30,551 nucleotides of DNA from Thermodesulfatator sp. (GTDB lineage: Bacteria > Desulfobacterota > Thermodesulfobacteria > Thermodesulfobacteriales > Thermodesulfobacteriaceae). The notes under the pieces were generated by a model, which saw only the letters and a list, made by a program, of their open reading frames with translations, made no database searches and had not been told where the DNA came from. This document shows, piece by piece, positions 23,651-30,551 of the stretch. Location: assembly GCA_003978075.1 (NCBI GenBank), contig QOAM01000004.1, positions 1 to 30,551 of the forward strand. The letters run 5' to 3'. The position numbers were made by a program, and so were the translations under genes. Positions within the stretch are counted from its first letter, which is position 1. Every line of letters starts with the position of its first letter.

Positions 23651-24979
23651 TCAATTCCTCCTGGGAGGGGCTTCGCCCAGCTCCCATTTTGAAAAGTTTC
23701 CCAGGGTCTTCAAGATACGCAGGGCCCGGAAGGTATCCCCAGGGCCGGTGGTGTGAGGGGTAAAGGGGAGCTCCCGGGCCTCCTGCGGATGCCAGTCCTC
23801 AAGGCGAACTTCGTCCTCGGTATCCACCCAGGTGAGGTGAAGATCCAGAAGAGGGCGTACCGGACTTATGCGCCCTCGGGCATCGCTTCCGAGAACGATC
23901 TTTTCAAATCGCCGGTGCTGAAGGGTAAAAAGCCAGACCCCCCGCCGGGACTTTCCAGAGACCTTGTCCGTGGTAAAGGGCTGAGGGGTCTTCCCGGAAA
24001 AGAACTCTCGAAAAAGGGCCTCGATCTCCGCATCCTCCTGCACCCAGAGGTCCTGCCACTCTTCCCAGTCCGGATTCTCGTAAAGGGTGAGGTAAAGACC
24101 TTCATCCCGAGCCATCCATACCGCGTGACAGCTCTCACAGCGGACCTGGGCAAGCACCCTTTCGGTGTGGAAGGGGCGGCGCCCTTTCACCCTCCGGTGA
24201 CAGGAAAGACAGGTCTTACCGGATCTCCCCTCCATGAGTTCGGCCCGGCCGTGACAGTCTGTGCAGGATAGGCCCTTTTGGACATGAAGATCCGGAGTCA
24301 TCTCGTGGAACTCGATTCCCCAGGGTCGGGCCGGAAAGTGCCCCTTTACCAAAGGGGTGCGAAAGGCCTGTGAAAGGTCATGGGCGAAGAAACCGTAGTA
24401 ATCCCAGCCTACGCGGTTTCCGTAGTGGCAGTGGAGACAATTGCGGGGGGAGGGTTCTTGGAAACGGTGGTCCGCAAGTTTTCCCTGGGCGTAGAGGAGA
24501 TGACAGGCTGCACAGCCCGTTCCCCTCCGGGCCTCGGGGTAGCCCTCTCCGGGGTAGAAGAGATGACACTTGAGGCAGCGCCGGCGCAGGAGGTCGTAAA
24601 GGAGATCGGCTCGGGTGCGTAAAGGCCCAGGCTCCGGGAGAGCGAGGAGGCTTTTCACCCGGGGCAGGCCAAAGGCCGAGAGCACGGCATTTATCGCCGG
24701 AGCCAGAGTGTAATGCGGGGTCTTCTTCAGGACGGTGATCTCCCGGGTATGGCACTTTCCGCAGGCTCGATCCCAATTGCGCGGATGGGCCGGACGGGTG
24801 ATGAGCTCCCGATGGGCTTTTTCTTTCTGGGAAGCCCTGGGGTCTCCGGCATGACATCGGTCACAGGAAAAAGCGTGGTTTTGGTCGAGTTTTACCGAGT
24901 GGCAGTTCCGGCAGCTAGCCCGCCCAGGCGAGCTCCCTAGGAGGAGCAGGAGCAGCATCACTAGATGGATCTTTTCCAT
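23651..24979 (-). CDS. Periplasmic nonaheme c-type cytochrome
   Basis: A 442-residue secreted protein. Residues 1-21 form a signal peptide (short basic start, Leu-rich core, GRA end). Nine CxxCH haem sites start at residues 23, 39, 73, 135, 156, 181, 239, 257 and 281, all in the first two thirds. The last 155 residues, rich in beta-prone segments, have no haem motif; a PHTTGPGDTFRALRI block there looks like a haem-site context without the Cys. The protein lies in the periplasm and most likely carries electrons in respiration or extracellular transfer; no reductase or quinone partner is nearby. ATG 24979 follows GGGGGTGGTG; upstream codons add a non-signal extension. I do not recognise the exact family. 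Downstream is rlmI. Confidence 0.88.
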   Translation of the reverse strand: MEKIHLVMLLLLLLGSSPGRASCRNCHSVKLDQNHAFSCDRCHAGDPRASQKEKAHRELITRPAHPRNWDRACGKCHTREITVLKKTPHYTLAPAINAVLSAFGLPRVKSLLALPEPGPLRTRADLLYDLLRRRCLKCHLFYPGEGYPEARRGTGCAACHLLYAQGKLADHRFQEPSPRNCLHCHYGNRVGWDYYGFFAHDLSQAFRTPLVKGHFPARPWGIEFHEMTPDLHVQKGLSCTDCHGRAELMEGRSGKTCLSCHRRVKGRRPFHTERVLAQVRCESCHAVWMARDEGLYLTLYENPDWEEWQDLWVQEDAEIEALFREFFSGKTPQPFTTDKVSGKSRRGVWLFTLQHRRFEKIVLGSDARGRISPVRPLLDLHLTWVDTEDEVRLEDWHPQEARELPFTPHTTGPGDTFRALRILKTLGNFSKWELGEAPPRRN

Positions 24980-25074
24980 CACCACCCCCAGGATATCACC
25001 AAAGGAGACCTCGGAGAAATTACACCTGAGCCACACCGTAGCTTTTTGCCTTCAGGAGGTGCCGTAAAATCTTC

Positions 25075-25200
25075 GAACTCTTGGCGCGCCCGGAGGGAGT
25101 CGAACCCCCAACCATCGGATCCGAAGTCCCACGGCGTAAGAATTTCCTTTACCTTGCGGTGTGAGCTTCAAACCTCAAGATCTTTGAGTGCCAAGAGTTC
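25075..25200. repeat. 11-bp perfect inverted repeat flanking the tRNA-Arg fragment
   Basis: GAACTCTTGGC at 25075-25085 is repeated in inverted form as GCCAAGAGTTC at 25190-25200, with 104 bases between. The left arm includes the terminal GCCA of the tRNA fragment. It could fold the whole fragment into a stem-loop or be a recombination scar. Confidence 0.75.
25082..25131 (-). pseudogene. 3' half of tRNA-Arg(TCG)
   Basis: Read on the minus strand, this has an anticodon loop CTTCGGA (anticodon TCG at 25124-25122), a five-base variable loop, a T-arm GGGGG-TTCGACT-CCCTC and an acceptor strand ending GCGCCA, all as in bacterial tRNA-Arg(TCG). The 5' acceptor strand (GCGCCCG) and the D-arm do not precede it, and the 5' anticodon stem has a G-G mismatch. 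It cannot fold as a functional tRNA. The breakpoint near the anticodon arm is where integrating elements commonly recombine with tRNA genes. Confidence 0.7.
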
Positions 25201-25406
25201 TTGAACTTTGCTCTATCCATATCTTATCCTCCTCCCCCGACAATCCCGAGGCGGCCCGGTGGAGGTAAAAACTTTTCGGGGGGCACCAAAGGAATTGCCG
25301 AGAGGTGTACGAAGTGTTTCAAGCGGTAAGAATGAAGGAAGCCGGGAAGCTCTTTGAAATGATGTTGTGAAATGCAAGGGAGTGTGTATCCAAAATCAAA
25401 CTTAAT

Positions 25407-26708
25407 CTAGCCTCCGCCGCGCAGCAGGCGCTCTGCCCGCGAAAAGACTTTGATGGCGCAGTATTCGCCGCACATGGTGCAGGCCTTACTCTTAGAAGCT
25501 CCGCCTTCGATACGATAGCGTCGAGCCTTATCTGGATCTAGGGAAAGGCGGATTTGGGCTTCCCAGTCCAGGGCTGCCCGGGCCCGGGCCATGGCCAGAT
25601 CCTTTTCCCAGGCTCCGGGAAGACCCTTGGCCAGATCCGCTACATGAGCAGCGATCTTAGTAGCTATGACCCCCTCACGCACATCCTCCACACTGGGGAG
25701 GCGCAGATGCTCTGCAGGGGTGACATAGCACAGGAAGTCTGCCCCCGCCGCTCCAGCTATAGCCCCTCCAATGGCCCCGACGATGTGGTCGTAGCCCGGG
25801 GCGATGTCTGTGGGAAGAGGCCCTAAGACATAAAAGGGGGCCCCCTGACAAATGCGTTTTTCCAACACTACATTGGCCTCAATTTGGTTGAGGGGCACGT
25901 GCCCTGGGCCTTCGATCATGACCTGCACTCCAGCCTCCCAAGCCCTCTGCGTAAGCTCTCCCAAGATGATCAATTCCTGGATTTGGGGCCCGTCGGTGGC
26001 GTCGGCCAGGCACCCGGGACGGATTCCGTCCCCCAAGGAAAGAGTGACTTCGTACTCGCGAGCAATCTCCAGCAAGCGATCGAAATACTCGTAGAGGGGA
26101 TTTTCTCGGTTGTTATAGATCATCCACTCCAGTACGAAGGACCCCCCGCGGGAAACCACCCCGAGGACCCTCCGTCGCCTCTCCAGCCGCGGAAGCACTT
26201 CTCTGGTAATTCCACAGTGGACGGTCATGAAATCCACGCCGTCCTCGGCATGGCGGTGAATGGCCTCGAAGATCTCATCCACCGTCATCTCCACCACAGC
26301 CTTCTTTTTCTTTTCCACGGCCTCTACCGCGGCCTGATAAATGGGGACTGTACCCAGAGGGACCGGACAATGTTCCCGGATGAGACGACGAACCTCATCC
26401 AGAGGTCCCCCGGTGGAAAGATCCATCACCGTATCTGCCCCAGCCTCCAAGGCCACCCGCAATTTCTCCAGTTCTTTCTCGGGATCCGGGGCGTCCTTAG
26501 AGGTGCCCAAATTGGCGTTTACTTTCGTGGTTAAACCTTCCCCGATAGCACAGGGCCTTTGAAGACGCACTTTGCGATTCCAAGGTATTACTATACGGCC
26601 TTGAGCCAGCCCTCGAGCCAAATCTTCCACAGGCACTCCTTCTCGTTCGGCTACCTCTTGGATCTCTTCCGGTAGTTCTCCTTTGGTCACACGCTCGCGC
26701 AGCGTCAT
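25407..26708 (-). CDS. thiC: Phosphomethylpyrimidine synthase
   Basis: Radical-SAM enzyme that rearranges AIR to HMP-P in thiamine synthesis, 433 residues. Seen: NANLGTS, MDLSTGGPLDEVRR, TVHCGITREVLPRL, SRGGSFVLEWM, DGIRPGCLADATDG, MIEGPGHVPLNQIEANV, and the C-terminal iron-sulphur motif CTMCGEYC (C-x2-C-x4-C). ATG 26708 is chosen because AGGAGA lies 7 bases upstream; the GTG at 26726 is not preceded by a ribosome site. A TATAAT at 26750-26745 could serve as its -10. The upstream 240 bases show no TPP riboswitch consensus on the thiC strand. Confidence 0.95.
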   Translation of the reverse strand: MTLRERVTKGELPEEIQEVAEREGVPVEDLARGLAQGRIVIPWNRKVRLQRPCAIGEGLTTKVNANLGTSKDAPDPEKELEKLRVALEAGADTVMDLSTGGPLDEVRRLIREHCPVPLGTVPIYQAAVEAVEKKKKAVVEMTVDEIFEAIHRHAEDGVDFMTVHCGITREVLPRLERRRRVLGVVSRGGSFVLEWMIYNNRENPLYEYFDRLLEIAREYEVTLSLGDGIRPGCLADATDGPQIQELIILGELTQRAWEAGVQVMIEGPGHVPLNQIEANVVLEKRICQGAPFYVLGPLPTDIAPGYDHIVGAIGGAIAGAAGADFLCYVTPAEHLRLPSVEDVREGVIATKIAAHVADLAKGLPGAWEKDLAMARARAALDWEAQIRLSLDPDKARRYRIEGGASKSKACTMCGEYCAIKVFSRAERLLRGGG

Positions 26709-26721
26709 TTTTGTTCTCCTT

Positions 26722-26749
26722 TTCACAAATTACCTTATTGAATTATTAT
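26722..26749 (+). promoter_or_regulatory. Candidate glmS promoter
   Basis: TTCACA (26722-26727) and TATTAT (26744-26749) are separated by 16 bases; each matches five of six consensus bases. Transcription would start near 26756 and give a leader of about 190 bases, which contains the folded element at 26806-26897. The AT-rich block also contains a minus-strand TATAAT that may serve thiC. Confidence 0.4.
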
Positions 26750-26805
26750 AAACCTCTCTGGAGAAAACTCCCAGATCGCAAGCTGGAGGGTGCAAGAAGA
26801 AAAAG

Positions 26806-26897
26806 GCCGAGATCTTTAGATATAAAAGTGGTGAATTTGGAGGTAAAAGATTGGGGGCAAAGCCCAACGAAAGGAGGACTCTTTCAGAGGTCTCGGT
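26806..26897 (+). ncRNA. Candidate structured RNA element in the glmS leader
   Basis: A 12-pair closing helix (26806-26817 with 26886-26897; core CCGAGATCT with AGGTCTCGG; some G-U wobbles) encloses two hairpins: TTGGG (26851-26855) with CCCAA (26863-26867), loop GGCAAAG, and GAAAG (26869-26873) with CTTTC (26881-26885), loop GAGGACT. A 33-base purine-rich strand (26818-26850) lies unpaired on the 5' side. It ends about 50 bases before the glmS ATG. It does not match the glmS ribozyme or a riboswitch I know; there is no U-run terminator. Structure is by eye, without covariation. Confidence 0.45.
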
Positions 26898-26947
26898 ATA
26901 AAGTAAAATCCAAAAAGAGCGAACCCTGAGAAAGTGGGGGAGGGCGA

Positions 26948-28795
26948 ATGTGTGGAATCATTGGTTACCTGGGGGAGCGTCCGGTTAAAAGTGTACTCCT
27001 AGAGGGTCTGAGGCGGCTGGAGTATCGGGGCTATGACTCAGCCGGGGTGGTCTTCTTTACGGCAGAGGGACTCTTTGTGCATCGGGTAAAGGGTAAGATC
27101 CTTGATCTGGACGAAAGTCTTGCGCGACTTGAGGTCTCCGGAAAGGCCCCGGGCCTAGGGCACACACGTTGGGCCACCCACGGAGAGCCCTCGGAAAGGA
27201 ATGCTCATCCGCACCTCGACTGTCGGAAAGAAATAGCCGTGGTGCATAACGGGATTATCGAAAACTATCAGAGCCTTCGGCGCGAACTTTTGGCCCGAGG
27301 CCACCGATTCGTTTCCGAAACCGACACCGAGGTCTTGGCCCATCTAGTGGAAGAGGCCTTAGAGGAGACTCAGGATCTGGCTGAGGCGGTCAGGCGGGCC
27401 CTCTTGCGTGTTAAAGGAGCCTACGCCTTGGCAGTGATCTGGAGCCGAGACCCAGAGCGCATCCTGGTGGCACGGCAGCAAAGCCCTCTGGTGCTGGGAT
27501 TGGGAGAAGGTGAGGTCTTTCTAGCCTCGGATGTCCCAGCCCTCCTTCCTTGGACGAAAAAGGTGGTCTTTCTCGAGGACGGTGATCTGGCTGAGCTTAG
27601 GCGGGAAGGCCTCCACCTTTTCCGCCTGGACGGTTCCACAGTGAAGCGCTCCTCCCAAGAGATTGCTTGGGACGCCTCTCAGGCTGAAAAAGGAGGCTTT
27701 CCCCATTTCATGCTCAAGGAGATCTACGAGCAACCCGAGGCCATCCGCAATACTCTTCGAGGACGCCTGGATCCCGAAAGCAGCCAAGTAAATCTGGATG
27801 ACGCTGAGCTCTCTCCAGATTTTTTTAAAAATCTTCAAAAGATCTTTTTTGTGGCCTGTGGCACCTCCTATCACGCCGGCCTAGTGGGGAAGTATCTCCT
27901 GGAAGACCTGGCCCGGATCCCCGTGGAGGTGGATCTAGCCTCGGAATTCCGTTATCGCGACCCCCTCGTGGATGAAAGGACCCTTGCGGTGGTGATCTCC
28001 CAGTCTGGAGAGACCGCGGACACCCTGGCCGCCCTGCGCCTGGCCGCTCAAAAGGGAGCCCGGGTCCTGGGTATAGTCAATGTCCTGGGGAGCACTATCG
28101 CCCGTGAGGCCCATCGGGTGGTCTATACTCACGCCGGTCCGGAAATCGGGGTGGCCTCCACCAAGGCCTTTACCTCGCAGCTTACCGTGATTCTACTTCT
28201 GGCCCTTTATCTGGGAGAGCTTCGGGAGAGCCTTCCTCCAGAAAGGGCGCAGCGATTGGCTGCGGAGCTTCTTCAGGTACCGGGAAGGCTCCAAGAGCTG
28301 ATCCCCAAAGTGCATCCGGTCTTGCGCCGGCTTTCGGAGCGCTATTTTCGGCGGGAGAACTTTCTTTATCTCGGACGCCACATCCTCTTTCCCGTAGCCC
28401 TTGAAGGAGCTCTCAAACTCAAGGAAATCTCTTACATCCACGCCGAGGGGTATGCCGCAGGCGAGATGAAACACGGCCCTATCGCTTTAATCGAAGAAAA
28501 TGTTCCCACAGTGGCCTTGGCTCCTCGGGAATCTGGAGTCATTTACGAGAAGATGCTTTCTAACATCGAGGAGGTCCGCTCGCGCAGAGGCCCGGTCATC
28601 GCCTTCGGTACCCAGGGTGACACCCATCTAGCGGGGTTGGCCACCGATTTCGTGGAACTACCCCCTACTTCCTGGGAGCTCTTTCCGCTCCTTTATACCG
28701 TACCCCTCCAGCTCTTTGCCTACGAGATGGCGGTGAGACGGGGATGTGATGTGGACCAACCCCGCAATCTGGCTAAAAGTGTTACCGTAGAGTAA
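26948..28795 (+). CDS. glmS: Glutamine-fructose-6-phosphate aminotransferase (isomerising)
   Basis: Makes glucosamine-6-phosphate from fructose-6-phosphate and glutamine, the entry to peptidoglycan and lipid A sugars. 615 residues. N-terminal Ntn amidotransferase with catalytic Cys after Met (MCGIIGYLGE), RGYDSAGV, GHTRWATHG and VHNGIIENY; then two SIS domains with ACGTSYHAG, SQSGETADTLAAL, STKAFTSQL, EGYAAGEMKHGP and the C-terminal DQPRNLAKSVTVE. ATG 26948 follows the ribosome site GGGGGAGGGCGA. It is divergent from thiC and convergent with argG. The leader contains the predicted RNA fold. Confidence 0.97.
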   Translation: MCGIIGYLGERPVKSVLLEGLRRLEYRGYDSAGVVFFTAEGLFVHRVKGKILDLDESLARLEVSGKAPGLGHTRWATHGEPSERNAHPHLDCRKEIAVVHNGIIENYQSLRRELLARGHRFVSETDTEVLAHLVEEALEETQDLAEAVRRALLRVKGAYALAVIWSRDPERILVARQQSPLVLGLGEGEVFLASDVPALLPWTKKVVFLEDGDLAELRREGLHLFRLDGSTVKRSSQEIAWDASQAEKGGFPHFMLKEIYEQPEAIRNTLRGRLDPESSQVNLDDAELSPDFFKNLQKIFFVACGTSYHAGLVGKYLLEDLARIPVEVDLASEFRYRDPLVDERTLAVVISQSGETADTLAALRLAAQKGARVLGIVNVLGSTIAREAHRVVYTHAGPEIGVASTKAFTSQLTVILLLALYLGELRESLPPERAQRLAAELLQVPGRLQELIPKVHPVLRRLSERYFRRENFLYLGRHILFPVALEGALKLKEISYIHAEGYAAGEMKHGPIALIEENVPTVALAPRESGVIYEKMLSNIEEVRSRRGPVIAFGTQGDTHLAGLATDFVELPPTSWELFPLLYTVPLQLFAYEMAVRRGCDVDQPRNLAKSVTVE

Positions 28796-28920
28796 AGATT
28801 GGAGAAGACTTCCTTAAGAAAAGCTTTTTATTGAAGGCTCGACCTCGGCCCCTTTAGTCCGTTCAAGGTAGAGCTTCCTGTGAACACTTACTTGCCGAAG
28901 GCCCTAGTCCTTAGAGATGG

Positions 28921-30120
28921 TCAGGCCTTACTGCCCCGAGAGGCCCAGACTTTAAGGCGCAGGGCCTGGAGGCGGATGAAACCGTGGGCATCCTTCTGGT
29001 CGTAACCCCCGGCCTGGTCAAAGCTCGCCAGATCCTCCCGATAAAGGCTCACCGGGGACTTTCGCCCCACCACCATCACATTCCCCTTGTAGAGCTTGAG
29101 GCGCACCGTACCGGTGACGTTTTTCTGGGTTTCCTCGATAAAGGCCCGCAGGGCCTCCATCTCCGGCGAGAACCAAAAACCGTAATAGATCAGCTCCGCA
29201 AAGCGGGGGATGAGGCTGTCCCGCAGGTGCAGGACCTCGCGGTCCAGGGTGAGGTGTTCCAGGGCCCGATGGGCCACGTGGAGGATGGTCCCCCCCGGAG
29301 TCTCGTAAATTCCCCGGCTTTTCAGGCCCACAAAACGGTTTTCTACCATGTCCACCCGCCCCACTCCGTGCCGGCCCCCTATGCGGTTAAGACGTATAAG
29401 GAGCTCCACCGGAGAGAGCCTTTCCCCGTTTACCGCCACCGGGACCCCGCGTTCGAAATCGATCTCCAGATATTCGGGCTTGTCCGGGGCCGCCTCCGGG
29501 GAGACGGTCAGGCGAAACATGTCCTCCGGGGGCTCGGCCCAGGGATCCTCGAGAATCCCGCCTTCATAACTTATGTGAAAGAGATTGGCGTCAATGCTAT
29601 AGGGTTTCTCCCGGGTAACCGGAACGGGGATCCCGTGGGCCTCGGCGAAGCGTAGGAGGTCCTTTCGACCCTCGAATTCCCATTCCCGCCAAGGAGCGAT
29701 GACCTCAAGGTCCGGGGCGAGGGCCGCATAGGTAAGCTCAAAGCGCACCTGGTCGTTTCCCTTGCCCGTGGCTCCGTGAGCCACGGCGTCGGCCCCCACC
29801 TCTCGGGCCACGCGCACCTGCTCCCGGGCGATGAGGGGCCGGGCGAGAGAGGTCCCCATAAGATACCACCCCTCGTAGGCCGCGTTGGCCTTTATGGCCG
29901 TAAAAACGAACTCCGAGACGAATTCCTCGCGCAGATCCCGGATGACAATATCCTCCGCCCCCACGGCCAGGGCCCGCTGGCGGACCTCTTCCCAGTCCTC
30001 CTCCTGCCCCACATCCGCACAAAAGGCCACTACCGGACACTGATATCTCTCAAGGAGCCATCTGAGGATCACCGAGGTGTCGAGCCCTCCGGAATAGGCC
30101 AGGACGATCTTTTTGGGCAT
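28921..30120 (-). CDS. argG: Argininosuccinate synthase
   Basis: Joins citrulline and aspartate with ATP to argininosuccinate in arginine synthesis. 399 residues. Seen: the ATP-binding AYSGGLDTSVIL at the N-terminus, GTSLARPLIA, HGATGKGNDQVRFE, SIDANLFHISYEGG, and VDMVENRFVGLKSRGIYETP. ATG 30120 follows AAGGAG by 7 bases. The 125 bases between its end and convergent glmS contain no clear intrinsic terminator. A TTGTAC/TTTAAT pair upstream is too weak to call as a promoter. Confidence 0.96.
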   Translation of the reverse strand: MPKKIVLAYSGGLDTSVILRWLLERYQCPVVAFCADVGQEEDWEEVRQRALAVGAEDIVIRDLREEFVSEFVFTAIKANAAYEGWYLMGTSLARPLIAREQVRVAREVGADAVAHGATGKGNDQVRFELTYAALAPDLEVIAPWREWEFEGRKDLLRFAEAHGIPVPVTREKPYSIDANLFHISYEGGILEDPWAEPPEDMFRLTVSPEAAPDKPEYLEIDFERGVPVAVNGERLSPVELLIRLNRIGGRHGVGRVDMVENRFVGLKSRGIYETPGGTILHVAHRALEHLTLDREVLHLRDSLIPRFAELIYYGFWFSPEMEALRAFIEETQKNVTGTVRLKLYKGNVMVVGRKSPVSLYREDLASFDQAGGYDQKDAHGFIRLQALRLKVWASRGSKA

Positions 30121-30243
30121 AATCGAACTCCTTATCCGGAGAAATTAAAAAGCAATCTTTCTAAAGGGTACAACTTATAGCAGATAGAGGCAACCTTAAT
30201 TTGATATCAATCCGAGCAGAAATAGTAGACAGATTTTGCATAG

Positions 30244-30551
30244 GACCACCTCAAACACCACCCCGAAGACAAGGGAAACGGCTTTTACACCAGAACCCTC
30301 CAGATAGGAGGGCCCTCTTTCCCCGTGGAAATCGCCCGCACCCGTAAAACCAGATTCCGACCCTTCTTTCTCCCGCCAGGCCAAACCCGCTACCTCCCCG
30401 AAGACTACTTCCAGGTGGCCTTTTCCATCCTCCAGGGAGCACGGTCCATCAGTAGTGCCGTAAGATCTCTCAAACTCCTCGATCTACCTCTGACCAAGAA
30501 TACCTGATGTGGCTGTGGGGCTTGGTCTGGAAGGCCAGAAGACGCCCACCT
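30244..30551 (+). pseudogene. Frameshifted transposase fragment (Mutator/IS256-like)
   Basis: A plus-strand frame (30244-30507) encodes HHPEDKGNGFYTRTL, then RTRKTRFRPFFLPPG, then YLPEDYFQVAFSILQGARS, a pattern like the N-terminal region of Mutator/IS256-type transposases (NGxYxRxL, FRPxxLPP). It stops at 30505-30507, but the next frame continues with SDQEYLMWLWGLVWKARRRPP to the window edge, so a single shift near 30490 would restore one protein. No start codon or terminal inverted repeat is visible upstream of 30244. It is an IS remnant whose catalytic part, if present, is outside the window. Confidence 0.5.

Larger units (their letters stand above)
24980..25406. other. Gene-free region between thiC and the cytochrome gene
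   Basis: A 427-base stretch with no convincing protein gene. It holds the tRNA-Arg 3' half and the inverted repeat described separately. The 25269-25370 plus-strand frame (about 33 codons, ending EAGKLFEMML) has no start and is not identified. No strong promoter or intrinsic terminator was seen for the flanking minus-strand genes. Confidence 0.6.

Noticed and set aside
25082..25219. Functional intron-containing or permuted tRNA-Arg
   Set aside because: The 5' acceptor strand GCGCCCG is absent on both sides, the anticodon stem has a G-G mismatch, and the 76-base spacer is too short for a group I intron.
25269..25370. Short protein-like frame ending EAGKLFEMML, perhaps a transposase scrap
   Set aside because: No start codon, about 33 codons and no motif that identifies a family.
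26711..26929. 72-codon plus-strand frame upstream of glmS
   Set aside because: Atypical composition, no ribosome site, and it spans the likely promoter and the folded leader.
26750..26947. glmS ribozyme or c-di-GMP riboswitch in the glmS leader
   Set aside because: No GCGCC cleavage core of the ribozyme; the GGCAAAGCC string alone lacks the second conserved half of the c-di-GMP type.
28796..28920. Bidirectional terminator between glmS and argG
   Set aside because: Only a 6-bp AAGGCC/GGCCTT pair with a long loop and no U-run; not enough to call.
30121..30180. argG promoter TTGTAC-18-TTTAAT
   Set aside because: The -35 matches only three of six bases.

Overview
The window is a dense, GC-rich stretch of bacterial chromosome, almost all of it housekeeping and biosynthetic genes with overlapping ends. 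The proteins are rich in Glu, Arg and Lys. An archaeal-type bifunctional fructose-1,6-bisphosphate aldolase/phosphatase, a nonaheme c-type cytochrome, TreT-type trehalose synthesis and anaerobic-style B12 assembly genes point to a thermophilic, probably anaerobic and autotrophic Gram-negative, Thermodesulfobacteria-like. That assignment is inference from gene content; no rRNA gene is present.

Layout. 1-240: a short segment that does not fit the rest, holding the start of a minus-strand CBS-domain gene and the tail of another minus-strand protein, abutting an ispA with no ordinary start codon. 242-4141 (+): ispA, dxs, pdxA (isoprenoid and vitamin B6 precursors). 9960-4041 (-): aspS, a fused trehalose-6-phosphate synthase/phosphatase, a duplicated-domain DUF5752-type protein and a TreT-like glycosyltransferase, all overlapping. 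10183-12905 (+): DUF177, rpmF, plsX, fabH, the classic start of a fatty-acid and phospholipid operon. 14730-12978 (-): cobT, cobS behind a good sigma70-like promoter. 22147-14813 (-): a long coupled run of fbp aldolase/phosphatase, mini-HEPN, MNT nucleotidyltransferase, cysS, cvpA, mazG, znuC, znuB, tatD, maf. 22229-22507 (+): a stand-alone FlhB C-terminal-like protein. 24979-22476 (-): nonaheme cytochrome and an RlmI-type methyltransferase. 24980-25406: a gene-free region with a 3' half of tRNA-Arg(TCG) and an inverted repeat. 26708-25407 (-): thiC, divergent from glmS (26948-28795, +), whose leader can fold into a closed three-helix RNA. 30120-28921 (-): argG. 30244-30551 (+): a frameshifted transposase remnant running off the window.

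How the genes fit together. Dxs makes DXP for isoprenoids (IspA is a later step) and for pyridoxal phosphate (PdxA is in the partner branch); ThiC belongs to thiamine, another DXP consumer. The aspS-linked cluster carries two routes to trehalose, one through trehalose-6-phosphate and one direct. PlsX and FabH start phospholipid and fatty-acid synthesis. CobT and CobS do the lower-ligand end of cobalamin assembly.

The least explained items are the composite left edge, the predicted structured glmS leader, the tRNA-Arg fragment with its inverted repeat, the internally shortened HEPN protein, and the duplicated DUF5752-type protein inside the trehalose operon. No mobile element, CRISPR array or complete defence system was found intact.
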